A stretch of 64,000 bases of DNA, from positions 186,001 through 250,000 of the forward strand of contig NZ_FZNS01000001.1 in assembly GCF_900188255.1 (NCBI RefSeq), written 5' to 3'. The position numbers were made by a program, and so were the translations under genes. The notes under the pieces are model-generated. The model ran no database searches. It saw only the letters and a program-made list of their open reading frames with translations, and was not told the origin of the DNA. Shown here one piece after another: positions 28,253 through 36,180 of the stretch (positions are counted from its first letter, which is position 1; every line of letters starts with the position of its first letter). Source of the DNA: Hymenobacter mucosus (GTDB taxonomy: Bacteria; Bacteroidota; Bacteroidia; Cytophagales; Hymenobacteraceae).

Positions 28253-29290
28253 ATGCCTAAAACCATAGACTACCCACGTACTAGTTACACAAGTGCTTGG
28301 GAAGTAGCAGAAGTAGTAGATGATACAGGTGGCAAATGCGCCATCGAGACGGCAGCTCGTAAACTAAGCCGAAAAGTCAGTGGCTCTTTCAAAGCCATTA
28401 TTGGTTCTGCGGTGAAGTTTGGCTTACTAACTAGCAAGCGCGAGTTTCTGACTACAACCAATTTGTTTCGGCGTATCAAACATGCGTACGACAAGCAAGA
28501 AGAGAAAATATATCACCGGGAGGCTTTCCTTCATCCCCCGCTGTTCACGCAGATCTGTCGGAAATTCCGCAATAGAGAGCTTCCCGTGCATATGCTGGAT
28601 GTGATGCTAATCCGGGAATTTGCCGTTGAAGAGATCAACGCACAGAGCGTAGCCAAAGCATTTGTTGACGGGGCCCGCATGGTTGATATTCTGGACGAGC
28701 GGAATGTCATAGCAGACATCGACCAATTAGCAGCCCAGCAGACTCCTAGAAGAGACTTGGCAAGCTCTGAGATGCCACTTAACCTCTTTAAAGGAGGTGT
28801 TGCTACTCCTGGGCCATCTGCTCCCCCAGAAACAGTACGTGCCGGTGGTATAACACTCCCACAGGATATTGTACCAACAGGACGGCAACAAGACGCTGTA
28901 TCAAGTTTATTTGGCCTTGATACAGATGACTTAGAGGCAGACAATGATGATACCTCTGAGGATGGTATATCCTCTTCCGACACCTTGTACTCTACGCCGC
29001 CAGCGCCAGCAGGACCAGATGCGGTATTTACGCCGCCTTCAGCAGCCACCCCTATAGTAGAGCCTCGTATAACTGCTTCGCCACCGGTACTGCCGCTAAA
29101 TCCCCCCGTAGCGGCAAACACCGCTCGTCCTATGGGGAATACTGCGGCTAACCACCACACAGGCGAGCGAGTCTATACTATTCAGATCAGCGGCCCAGGA
29201 GTTGATACACAACTATCGGTACAGGACGTGGATGATTTAGCCATTGTCGGCGCGTTACTAGAAAAAATTCGCCGGCAGCTTACGCGATAA
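28253..29290 (+). CDS. Orphan protein with winged-helix-like N-terminus
   Basis: The 345-residue product has three parts. Residues about 8-150 read as a helical DNA-binding-like domain (YPRTSYTSAWEVAEVVDDTGG...CAIETAARKLSRKVSGSFK...SAVKFGLL), followed by a helical block (HPPLFTQICRKFRNRELP...VMLIREF...QSVAKAFVDGARM). A long Pro/Ala/Thr/Asp-rich linker fills 175-300. The last 40 residues form a strand-helix unit (VYTIQISGPGVDTQLSVQDVDDLAIVGALLEKIRRQL). This architecture recurs in uncharacterised bacterial proteins; I cannot assign a function. Codons such as ATA and AGA are more frequent than in neighbouring genes. The gene stands alone, with repeats upstream and a strong terminator downstream. 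Confidence 0.75.
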   Translation: MPKTIDYPRTSYTSAWEVAEVVDDTGGKCAIETAARKLSRKVSGSFKAIIGSAVKFGLLTSKREFLTTTNLFRRIKHAYDKQEEKIYHREAFLHPPLFTQICRKFRNRELPVHMLDVMLIREFAVEEINAQSVAKAFVDGARMVDILDERNVIADIDQLAAQQTPRRDLASSEMPLNLFKGGVATPGPSAPPETVRAGGITLPQDIVPTGRQQDAVSSLFGLDTDDLEADNDDTSEDGISSSDTLYSTPPAPAGPDAVFTPPSAATPIVEPRITASPPVLPLNPPVAANTARPMGNTAANHHTGERVYTIQISGPGVDTQLSVQDVDDLAIVGALLEKIRRQLTR

Positions 29291-29326
29291 AAAAAAGAGG
29301 GGGGACTAGCGTCCCCCCTCTTTTTT
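29291..29326. terminator. Terminator with perfect 16-bp stem
   Basis: AAAAAAGAGGGGGGAC (29291-29306) and GTCCCCCCTCTTTTTT (29311-29326) pair without mismatch across a 4-base loop, directly at the stop codon of the orphan gene. A6 and T6 flanks make it bidirectional, so it can also serve the GT39 gene converging from the right. Confidence 0.92.
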
Positions 29327-29378
29327 GCTATGAACAAGGCTGTTTTTCTTACTATTTATTTATTATGTTAATAACAAA

Positions 29379-31076
29379 CTACTTCATCCGTTGACTTAGC
29401 GTCGCAACGTACCAGTATCCGTTTTCTGGCTTTCCACCCAAATAGAAGCTATCAAGCTGACTAAGTTGAATCCTCTGCCGCCAGGCGCGGGGAATACGAG
29501 CGGCTATTGGCGAAGCAGAAAATACCACAACAGGTAATTGTGGTGGGGCTACGGCAGTTGCGCTAGTATCGGGAAGGTGCCAAATAGGAACGGCGCGCCC
29601 AGCTGACCACACTTGTTTTACATGGAGGGTATCGAGACTACGCCAGGTCAGACCCCGCAAATTGGGGCGAGTCCGAATGTCGGTAATGTGGGGCAACCCA
29701 ACCGTATCCTTACGACGCTCCCAGAGCGGGTAAATCGGCATAAGTAGGGTAAGTACCCCTCCTACTACTAGCAGCGAGGCCGTGGTGAGTACTACTGGAT
29801 TGGCAGCCGGCAGTCCCCGCCGCAGAATCCACCACCCCACCCCGGCAAATACCACTACGGCCACTACGAATCGGACAGAGCCAACCCCAAAACCAGGAAA
29901 CCCCACTACCCCCATTGCCACCGGTAAGGCCACACACACGAGTAGCAGCAAGCTACCCCACCCCCGAATAAGCCATTGATCAGCTCGGCTGCGCTGAACA
30001 GTACGCTCCTCCCAATAACGAAGCAAGCCTGCGACCAGCAGAGCTAAGGGCGGCATTAACGGCAACATGTACCGCTCTTTCTTCTCCGGCACTAAGCTCA
30101 GCAGCACTACTCCTCCCAGCACCCACCCCAGAGCCAGCAGATACGGCATATACCGCTGAATACGGGGGCGGGCGTAGGGCCACACCAACGAAGCAATGGC
30201 GACCAATGCCCACACGCCCGTGAAGGCCGCAAAAGGCCAGTAAAACCAGGCCGGCTGGACGTGCCGCTCCCCCCAGGAATTGATTTCAGTGCGGGCGACT
30301 GCCCGCGCCGTGGGCGCAACGTGCTGCCATATATACAGTGGCCAACTCAGCCCCACGCCCAGCATCAGCCCGGCGGCAAGCACAGTACCACGCCAGCGGG
30401 CGCGGGCCTGTTGCCGGTGCACAGGTGAGTATACCAGGTAGGAAACGACAAAAGGCACAAGCATAGCAAATAAGGCCACCGGCCCTTTGCTCAGGATGGA
30501 TAAGCCACCCAACACGCCCGCCGCCGCTAGCCAGCCAGTACCATTCTCGGCCCGGTGCCACCCACGCACAAGCAGCCACAGCCCCCCCAGCATTAGGCTA
30601 TTGGCGAAGATATCCCACTGCCCTTCGCGCCCGGTGGTAATCACCAGTAAGCTACTGGCCGCTACAAGTGCGCCCACCCACGCCGTGCGCCCCGGCTGGT
30701 GTTCCTCCCCGGGTAAGCCGCGGGTAAGTTCCCGGGCAAGCCCCCATAGGAAGAGCACCAGCAAGGTAGCGGCCAGAGCGGCCGGCAACCGCAGTAGCCC
30801 CAAGTTATCGGTCGGGCCGGTGAGGGCCTGCACTCCGGCTACGGCCCAGGTGGGTAAGGGCGGTTTGGCCAGGCGCAGTTCGCCGTTCATGGTCGGAATC
30901 AGCCAAGAGCCTCCCGCAACCATTTCCCGCGCGGCCACAAAGTTGCGCGACTCCATTAAGCTAACGCCGGGGGCGCCGCCGTGCAGAAAAAAACTCACTC
31001 CACACATGCCGAGCACGGCCGCCAAGCGCCGCCACCGGCGGGTTGATCCCGCCGGCTGTACGTGTTGTTCTCTCAT
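29379..31076 (-). CDS. Family 39 glycosyltransferase (ArnT/PMT-like)
   Basis: This 565-residue polytopic membrane protein begins with a hydrophobic segment and then 'SLMESRNFVAAREMVAGGSWLIPTMNGELRLAKPPLPTWA', the GT39 signature in which an acidic pair, G.W..P and KPPL..W occur. About a dozen hydrophobic helices follow. The C-terminal 140 residues are soluble and probably periplasmic. Family members use undecaprenyl-phosphate-linked sugars to glycosylate lipid A or proteins. It starts 15 bases after the GDPD-like gene and is near a GT2 and a LAB_N protein, which fits a lipid-linked sugar pathway. Confidence 0.88.
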   Translation of the reverse strand: MREQHVQPAGSTRRWRRLAAVLGMCGVSFFLHGGAPGVSLMESRNFVAAREMVAGGSWLIPTMNGELRLAKPPLPTWAVAGVQALTGPTDNLGLLRLPAALAATLLVLFLWGLARELTRGLPGEEHQPGRTAWVGALVAASSLLVITTGREGQWDIFANSLMLGGLWLLVRGWHRAENGTGWLAAAGVLGGLSILSKGPVALFAMLVPFVVSYLVYSPVHRQQARARWRGTVLAAGLMLGVGLSWPLYIWQHVAPTARAVARTEINSWGERHVQPAWFYWPFAAFTGVWALVAIASLVWPYARPRIQRYMPYLLALGWVLGGVVLLSLVPEKKERYMLPLMPPLALLVAGLLRYWEERTVQRSRADQWLIRGWGSLLLLVCVALPVAMGVVGFPGFGVGSVRFVVAVVVFAGVGWWILRRGLPAANPVVLTTASLLVVGGVLTLLMPIYPLWERRKDTVGLPHITDIRTRPNLRGLTWRSLDTLHVKQVWSAGRAVPIWHLPDTSATAVAPPQLPVVVFSASPIAARIPRAWRQRIQLSQLDSFYLGGKPENGYWYVATLSQRMK

Positions 31077-31091
31077 TCGAATAAGGTCAAA

Positions 31092-32012
31092 CTAATTAGC
31101 AGACTGCTGCCGCCGCAAGGTAGCGCGGAGTTGGCGCACGTTATCGACTTCGTAAGCATCGGGGCGGCAGGCTACGACGCGCGCCACGGCCCGGGCCGAG
31201 CGTCCCCCAAACACCACTACCTGCTGCCCATTGGCGTGCACCTCGGCCACTCGGGCGGGCGATACGTCGCTTTTACGCAGTACCACGGCCTGTACCGGCG
31301 CCAGTCGGGCCTGGGGGTATTCGGCGTCGAATCCGCCCGTAAGTTCCAGCCCGCGGGGTAATGCCGGGCGTAGGGCCTGTACATACCGCAGGGTAGCCGC
31401 TCGGTTGGTGATAACGAGAACACGCGCGGCCGGCACCTGGTAGCGCTCCAGCACCTGCACCAGCCCACGAATGAGAGCATGACTACGGACCACATTGTTC
31501 GTAGCGGCCGCATCATCTTCGTGCAAATCTAGGTGCAGATACGGCATCTCCCCTCGTTTGGCCAACACGGCTAGCAATGTTTCAAACGTAATTAGGTGCT
31601 CATGTTGAAACCAGTCGTAGGGCCACCCACCCCGGTAGCGCAGTTGCTGCAGCACCGCCGCCGGCGTTTGACTGACGTAGCCGGTACCCGTACTCATGGA
31701 CTCCAGCGTTTCATTGTGGTAAAGCACCACAACACTGTCTTGACTTAGGCGCAGATCAACCTCTACGCCTTCCGCCCCGCGGTCTAAGGCCCGGGTAAGG
31801 GACCGTAGACTGCTAGGCGGCAATGGGTTGAAAGGACGAAGTAGGGTAAAAAAGCCCGACCCAGCATGGCCAATCAGTACGGGCCGGCCCAATGCGGGTG
31901 CCGTACCCGACACGGAGGCCTTCTGGGGAGCGGCAGCCGGGGGTGCCTGCCCCGAAGCGGTTACCACTGCGGCAAGGACCCCTGGTAGCCAACGAGGTAA
32001 AAATGAAAACAT
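31092..32012 (-). CDS. Glycerophosphodiester phosphodiesterase-like protein
   Basis: The 306-residue product has an N-terminal signal-like helix (MFSFLPRWLPGVLAAVVTASG) and a TIM-barrel GDPD domain with LIGHAGSGFF, then GAEGVEVDLRLSQDSVVVLYHNETLESMS, supplying the Glu and Asp that bind metal and the second catalytic His. The first motif reads HAG where most family members have HRG, so activity on ordinary glycerophosphodiesters should be tested. The barrel finishes with PDAYEVDNVRQL. It is the first gene of a two-gene unit with the GT39 and is divergent from the epimerase gene. Confidence 0.85.
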   Translation of the reverse strand: MFSFLPRWLPGVLAAVVTASGQAPPAAAPQKASVSGTAPALGRPVLIGHAGSGFFTLLRPFNPLPPSSLRSLTRALDRGAEGVEVDLRLSQDSVVVLYHNETLESMSTGTGYVSQTPAAVLQQLRYRGGWPYDWFQHEHLITFETLLAVLAKRGEMPYLHLDLHEDDAAATNNVVRSHALIRGLVQVLERYQVPAARVLVITNRAATLRYVQALRPALPRGLELTGGFDAEYPQARLAPVQAVVLRKSDVSPARVAEVHANGQQVVVFGGRSARAVARVVACRPDAYEVDNVRQLRATLRRQQSAN

Positions 32013-32090
32013 AGAAGCAAGGCCACGCCCGCCTGTTCGGGGTTCGGCAGGGCAACTATACGCGAAAAACCGCCGGGTGGTCAATTCCGT

Positions 32091-32098
32091 TACCTTTG
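32091..32098 (+). promoter_or_regulatory. -7 promoter element of the epimerase gene
   Basis: TACCTTTG is a perfect TAnnTTTG match in the divergent gap, 56 bases before ATG 32154. Confidence 0.5.
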
Positions 32099-32153
32099 CG
32101 CCCCCGGCTCAACAAAGAAGCCTTTAATTTCCCTTTCTCCCTGCACCTCACGC

Positions 32154-33134
32154 ATGGCATCCATACTGGTTACCGGCTGCGCGGGCTTCATTGGCTCGCA
32201 CCTGGCCGAGCGGCTGCTCCACGACGGACACCGCGTAGTAGGCCTCGATAATTTCGACCCCTTTTACGACCGGGCCCACAAGCTCGCCAACGTGGCCGCC
32301 TGCCTGGCCCACCCCCGCTTCAGCTTTCATGAAGCCGACCTGCGCCACGGGCTGGATGCTTTAGTGGATGCCCTGCCCGCCGACCCCATTGACGTCGTAG
32401 TGCACCTGGCCGCCAAGGCGGGCGTGGGTCCATCAGTGCGCGAGCCCATAGCGTATCTGGAGAATAACGTTATCGGTACTACCCACTTGCTGGAATGGAT
32501 GCGGCAGCGCCAGATTGGTAAGCTCTTCTTTGCCTCCTCCTCTTCGGTATACGGCAACACCAAGGAGCAGCCGTTCCGAGAGGAGATGAACCTCGTGGCG
32601 GCCTGCATCTCCCCCTACGCCGCCTCTAAGCTCGCCGGAGAGCAACTCACCTACACCTACCACCACCTCTACGGGTTGGATGTGCTGAATGCCCGGTTTT
32701 TTACCGTGTACGGCCCCCGCCAGCGCCCCGACCTCGCCATTCATAAGTTTGTGCGCCTGATGCGGGCTGGCGAAGCCATTCCCGTATTCGGCGACGGCAC
32801 CACCGCCCGCGACTACACGTTCGTGCTCGATACCGTTGACGGCATTGCGCGAGGCGTCGACTACTTGCTTACCCACACGGGGGTATACGATACCCTGAAC
32901 CTGGGCAACAACCGCCCCGTGGCACTGCTAGAATTGATTCACGCTATTGGTGAAGCCGTGGAGCAAGAACCCCGCCTGGCGTTCCAGCCCATGCAGGCCG
33001 GCGACGTAGACGTCACCTACGCCGATATTCAGAAGGCACAACAGCTACTAGGCTACGCCCCCCAAACAACCCTGGCCGAAGGCTTACGCCAGTTTGTACA
33101 GTGGCTGGACCAGGACTTAATGCGCCATAGCTAG
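32154..33134 (+). CDS. NAD-dependent epimerase, UDP-glucuronate 4-epimerase type
   Basis: This 326-residue extended short-chain dehydrogenase has the NAD-binding VTGCAGFIGSHLAERLL, the active-site region FFASSSSVYGNTKEQPF, and the YAASK motif (Tyr and Lys of catalysis), followed by RFFTVYGPRQRPDLAIHKF and GDGTTARDYTFVLDTVDGI. The VYGPRQRPDLA and DNFDPFYD segments are typical of UDP-glucuronate or related UDP-sugar 4-epimerases making precursors for surface polysaccharide. The exact sugar cannot be fixed from sequence. It is convergent with the LAB_N gene, with a strong shared terminator between them. Confidence 0.88.
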   Translation: MASILVTGCAGFIGSHLAERLLHDGHRVVGLDNFDPFYDRAHKLANVAACLAHPRFSFHEADLRHGLDALVDALPADPIDVVVHLAAKAGVGPSVREPIAYLENNVIGTTHLLEWMRQRQIGKLFFASSSSVYGNTKEQPFREEMNLVAACISPYAASKLAGEQLTYTYHHLYGLDVLNARFFTVYGPRQRPDLAIHKFVRLMRAGEAIPVFGDGTTARDYTFVLDTVDGIARGVDYLLTHTGVYDTLNLGNNRPVALLELIHAIGEAVEQEPRLAFQPMQAGDVDVTYADIQKAQQLLGYAPQTTLAEGLRQFVQWLDQDLMRHS

Positions 33135-33150
33135 GCAGTTTGGTGTGCCG

Positions 33151-33203
33151 GGAAAGGCGAAGGGGCGCGGGGCAGTAAGTGCCCCGCGCCCCTTCGCCTT
33201 TCC
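33151..33203. terminator. Bidirectional terminator, perfect 24-bp stem
   Basis: The 24 bases 33151-33174 are exactly complementary to 33180-33203 with a 5-base loop (GTAAG). It sits between the convergent epimerase and LAB_N genes and contains GGGGCGCGGGGC/GCCCCGCGCCCC at its core. The stem is about twice as long as a typical intrinsic terminator. Confidence 0.88.
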
Positions 33204-33224
33204 TGGTGTATGCTGGTGCGCCTG

Positions 33225-33878
33225 CTACGCGGCCGCGCGGGTTTGCCCTTGGCGGCGCTGCTCCCGCCGCAGGAGCACTATGTTGCGGGCATATACCACC
33301 GTCCCAAACATGTTGCCAATAAGTAGGACTGCATCACGCCGCAGGGCGGCATACACAAGAATCAGCACGGACCCTACGAAACTAATCACCCAGAAGCTCA
33401 GGGGCAGCGACGACTCCCCTTTGCGCTCCGAGTAAATCCACTGGTACACGAATCGAAGCAAAAAGATAGCCTGCCCGACGGCACCCAAGAGTAGCACCCC
33501 CTGCGGAATCTGATTGTCGAGCATGCTACGCAGGCTGAAGTGCTGGTTGCCGTTCACAAACCAGCCGAGCATGGCTACGGGAAACACGTAGGCTGCAGCC
33601 CGCGACCAGGGGTTGAGCTTACGCCACTCGCCCAGCAACTGCAGGTTGCGAATGTAGATGGCGTAGCTGATGAGTTGGGCCGCCAGAATTACCGGGTCGT
33701 GGCGCAGGATGCCGTACACAATCATCAGAAATGACGAGACGAGGCTAATCTGCCAGAACAAAGTGGGCACCAGCACGCGCTTGGCCCGCTCGCTCTGAAT
33801 CCACTGCAAGACAATGCGACTCGAAAATAAAAGCTGCGACACCAGTCCGATGCCCAGCGCAATAGTTTGGGTGCTCAT
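33225..33878 (-). CDS. Lipid-A-disaccharide synthase N-terminal (LAB_N) membrane protein
   Basis: This 217-residue integral membrane protein carries two LAB_N units in tandem: GLVSQLLFSSRIVLQWIQSER...LFWQISLVSSFLMIVYGIL and AVGQAIFLLRFVYQWIYSERK...SFWVISFVGSVLILVYAAL. In other proteins this domain is fused to LpxB; as a stand-alone unit it usually accompanies GT2/GT39 genes and is thought to help lipid-linked sugar handling or flipping (inference from context, and from its PQ-loop/SWEET-like look). It begins 11 bases upstream of the neighbouring minus-strand GT2 stop, so the two genes form an operon with the GT2 first. Confidence 0.85.
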   Translation of the reverse strand: MSTQTIALGIGLVSQLLFSSRIVLQWIQSERAKRVLVPTLFWQISLVSSFLMIVYGILRHDPVILAAQLISYAIYIRNLQLLGEWRKLNPWSRAAAYVFPVAMLGWFVNGNQHFSLRSMLDNQIPQGVLLLGAVGQAIFLLRFVYQWIYSERKGESSLPLSFWVISFVGSVLILVYAALRRDAVLLIGNMFGTVVYARNIVLLRREQRRQGQTRAAA

Positions 33879-33889
33879 GCTGCGCGCCC

Positions 33890-34666
33890 TTACTTACCGG
33901 TCGCCGAGGCTACCCCACGTTCCTCCCCGCGGTGCAGCTCACCGATTTCGTAGTTTTTCCAGCGCGAGCGTATCCAGCGGAAGCCGAAGGTATCTACCAG
34001 GGGCTTCCAGGCCCGGTTCCATAGGTTGTACTTGGCCGTACCGGCAAAGCGGGGAAAGTGCTGCACCGGCATTTGGTGCACCTTGCCACCCTGCAGCTGC
34101 ACCAGTGCCCCCAGGAAGCGGTGCATCCCATGAAACAGCGGAAGGCGGCGGGCATAGTCGATTTTCATGATCTTCAGCGGGCAGCCTGTATCCTGAATTC
34201 CATCGTTGATAAGGGTGCGCCGCACGCCATTGGCAATCTTGGAAGAAAGCTTCTTTACTACCGTATCCTGGCGCTTGGCCCGGATACCGTTCACCATATC
34301 ATACTGGGGGAAGAATTCGAAGAACTTAAGGAAGTCCAGCGGGGAGGTTTGAATATCGGAGTCAATGTAGCCCAGCAAGGTAGTCCGGCAATGGTCAATC
34401 CCTGCTTTGATGGCCGTGCTCAGGCCCCGGTTCTGGCTGAGGCTAATAAACTCGTAGTGGGCGTCCTGGCGGCAGATGTCGCGCAAAATAGCCAAGGAGC
34501 CATCGGTCGAGCCATCGTTGACGAAGAGCACCGTCGTCGCAACCGGGGTTACGGCTAAAAATTTATTCATCTCCACCACAAACTGCCGCAGGCTTTCTTC
34601 TTCGTTGTAGACGGGTACCAGCACGGTGAGACTTTGCTGGGCAAGGTAGGAGGCGTTATCGGGCAT
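33890..34666 (-). CDS. Family 2 glycosyltransferase (dolichyl/undecaprenyl-phosphate sugar synthase type)
   Basis: The 258-residue product starts 'LTVLVPVYNEEESLRQFVVEMN' and carries the GT-A fold landmarks FVNDGSTDGS, SLSQNRGLSTAIKAGIDHC, LGYIDSDIQTSPLDFLKF and NGIRAKRQD. It has no C-terminal membrane helices, unlike ArnC, so the lipid acceptor side and flipping may rely on the adjacent LAB_N protein. Such enzymes load a sugar from a nucleotide donor on to polyprenyl phosphate. The ATG at 34666 gives the family N-terminus. It leads a two-gene operon. Confidence 0.88.
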   Translation of the reverse strand: MPDNASYLAQQSLTVLVPVYNEEESLRQFVVEMNKFLAVTPVATTVLFVNDGSTDGSLAILRDICRQDAHYEFISLSQNRGLSTAIKAGIDHCRTTLLGYIDSDIQTSPLDFLKFFEFFPQYDMVNGIRAKRQDTVVKKLSSKIANGVRRTLINDGIQDTGCPLKIMKIDYARRLPLFHGMHRFLGALVQLQGGKVHQMPVQHFPRFAGTAKYNLWNRAWKPLVDTFGFRWIRSRWKNYEIGELHRGEERGVASATGK

Positions 34667-34805
34667 AAGGGGAGTAAGGATGGAAATGGGATGCAAGGTA
34701 CGCAGGATTCGGCGTGTGCCCTCCCCTACGTAAAAGCGCCCAGTCGGGGTAGACTAGGCGCTATCTATTCGCTACCTCACGTAGCCATCCATTCGGCCCA
34801 CAGGC

Positions 34806-35084
34806 TCAGTTCATTCCCATCTGTTGCAGGGGCACAGCATGCCACTTCGTGAAGGCCTGCCACTGCCGACGCCAGTAGGTGTAGTCGCCCAACACGCAAA
34901 TAACTTTGTCGCCCTTGAAATAGATACGGGTCTTGATTTGCTGGTTTTTCCAGGCAATGGGCCCCGCCTCATCCGGCTCCATATCCTCCACATTTTGCCA
35001 GAGAAAAGAGCGGGGAGTTTCGTGTTCTTGGCCTAGCATGTCTTGCCAAAGCCGCATAGCGTGTGCAACGGGAGAAGGGAACAT
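34806..35084 (-). CDS. Small hypothetical protein
   Basis: This 92-residue protein has no signal sequence and no recognised domain. It is rich in Trp (seven visible, e.g. LWQDM, FLWQN, IAWKN, YTYWRRQWQ, TKWH), with an acidic middle (NVEDMEPDEAGP) and a beta-rich centre (TRIYFKGDKVICVLGDY). Internal ATG codons at 35057 and 35039 are alternative starts. It stands alone between the GT2 gene and a gene-free gap. Confidence 0.5.
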   Translation of the reverse strand: MFPSPVAHAMRLWQDMLGQEHETPRSFLWQNVEDMEPDEAGPIAWKNQQIKTRIYFKGDKVICVLGDYTYWRRQWQAFTKWHAVPLQQMGMN

Positions 35085-35113
35085 AAAGACTGGTAATTAC
35101 CCAACAAACGAAA

Positions 35114-35145
35114 AAAGCCAACCATCTGCTTACGGAGCAGTTAGG
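35114..35145 (-). terminator. Minus-strand terminator without an annotated upstream gene
   Basis: On the minus strand AGCCTAACTGCT and AGCAGATGGTTGGCT pair imperfectly around a 5-base loop and are followed by six T. It would end a minus-strand transcript coming from the 35150-35380 gap, where no clear gene lies. Confidence 0.4.
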
Positions 35146-35389
35146 CTAATATAGTTATAAATAGAATGCACAACTACTTACCTCTACTTAATTGAGCAAA
35201 CAATTACTTTAAAGCCAATACAGGCCGTAGCAAGGCATAGAACCCGTAGGAAACAGGACAGCAAGGATGCCACGGAACCAATAGCGGTGTTTTGCAATCA
35301 GCACCTCAGCTTCGTATTATTATATATTTAACAAGTACTACTTCGAACAAAAACGGCTACCCTTACAATTGCTGGCCTGGGCAGGAGGT
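35146..35389. other. Gap between two terminators, possible small transcript
   Basis: This AT-rich gap holds no clear gene. On the minus strand a TTG-started frame of 37 codons (35184-35297) encodes a hydrophobic stretch (SVASLLSCFLRVLCLATACI), resembling a small membrane peptide, and a minus-strand terminator follows at 35114-35145. An untranslated small RNA is equally possible. Evidence is weak. Confidence 0.25.
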
Positions 35390-35457
35390 AGCTTAAAAAC
35401 GAAAAAGCGCTCCGCTGCCGTACTTAGGGCAGCGGAGCGCTTTTTCGTTTTTAAGCT
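35390..35457 (-). terminator. his operon terminator, perfect 30-bp stem
   Basis: The 30 bases 35390-35419 are exactly complementary to 35428-35457, with an 8-base loop GTACTTAG. The stem contains a GC-rich centre (GCGCTCCGCTGCC) and A/T-rich outer arms. It starts 5 bases past the hisIE stop codon and must end the his operon transcript. Confidence 0.9.
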
Positions 35458-35462
35458 GCTAT

Positions 35463-36110
35463 TTATTCTTCCCGGCGCACGCCCTGGGAAATCGTGCTGT
35501 GACGTTGGCGGAGTACGTCTACCACGTCTTCCAGGCCTAAGCCCGCGGCGGTCAGTAGCACCAGCAAATGGTAAAGCAAGTCGGCCGCCTCCCCTTTCAG
35601 CCCGTCAATGTTGCCGCCTACGGCATCAATAACCGTTTCTACGGCCTCCTCACCCACTTTCTGCGCTATTTTGGGCATGCCCTTGCGAAACAACGAAGCC
35701 GTGTACGATTTGGCATCTTCCTCCGGAAACTGATGCCGACGCTGCACTAGGCGCTCCAGCTCGGCAATAAAGCTTACCGCCGGGGCGGGGTAGGCAGTTT
35801 GCCCCACCTGCTCGAAGCAGCTAGTAGTGCCCCGGTGGCAGGTTGACCCGTCGGGAATGGCCCGGATCAGCAGCGCATCCTGGTCGCAGTCTTCGTGCAG
35901 GCTCACCACGGTCAGGAAGTGGCCGCTGGTTTCGCCCTTGGTCCAGAGGCGCTGCTTAGAACGGGAAAAGAAGGTTACGCGTCCCTCCTGCTCCGTTTTA
36001 GTTAGCGCTTCCTGGTTCATGTACCCCAGCATGAGCACCTGCCCCGTGTGAGCGTCCTGCACAATTACCGGCACGAGGCCATCGGGCATTTTCTGAAAAT
36101 CGAGTTGCAT
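35463..36110 (-). CDS. hisIE: Phosphoribosyl-AMP cyclohydrolase / phosphoribosyl-ATP pyrophosphatase
   Basis: HisIE performs steps 2 and 3 of histidine synthesis. The 215-residue product has the HisI half with GYMNQEALTKT, RSKQRLWTKGETSGH and the zinc-binding DCDQDALL...STCHRGTTSCF, followed by the all-helical HisE half with LERLVQRR, SYTASLFRKGMPKIAQKVGEEAVETVIDA and EAADLLYHLLVLLTAAGL. It is the last gene of the operon, directly before a 30-bp-stem terminator. Confidence 0.96.
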   Translation of the reverse strand: MQLDFQKMPDGLVPVIVQDAHTGQVLMLGYMNQEALTKTEQEGRVTFFSRSKQRLWTKGETSGHFLTVVSLHEDCDQDALLIRAIPDGSTCHRGTTSCFEQVGQTAYPAPAVSFIAELERLVQRRHQFPEEDAKSYTASLFRKGMPKIAQKVGEEAVETVIDAVGGNIDGLKGEAADLLYHLLVLLTAAGLGLEDVVDVLRQRHSTISQGVRREE

Positions 36111-36139
36111 AAACGAAACGGCACAACGCCGAGAAAATA

Positions 36140-36163
36140 GAAACCGGGCTCATGCCCGGTTTC
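36140..36163. terminator. Short hairpin between hisF and hisIE
   Basis: GAAACCGGGC and GCCCGGTTTC pair perfectly around a 4-base loop in the 70-base gap between hisF and hisIE. No T run follows on the minus strand, so it may tune expression or mRNA stability rather than stop transcription. Confidence 0.45.
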
Positions 36164-36180
36164 GCAGGAAATGAAAGTCG

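Noticed and set aside
35085..35462. A tRNA or riboswitch in the gap before the his terminator
   Set aside because: No cloverleaf or known aptamer consensus could be found; only a minus-strand hairpin with a T run.
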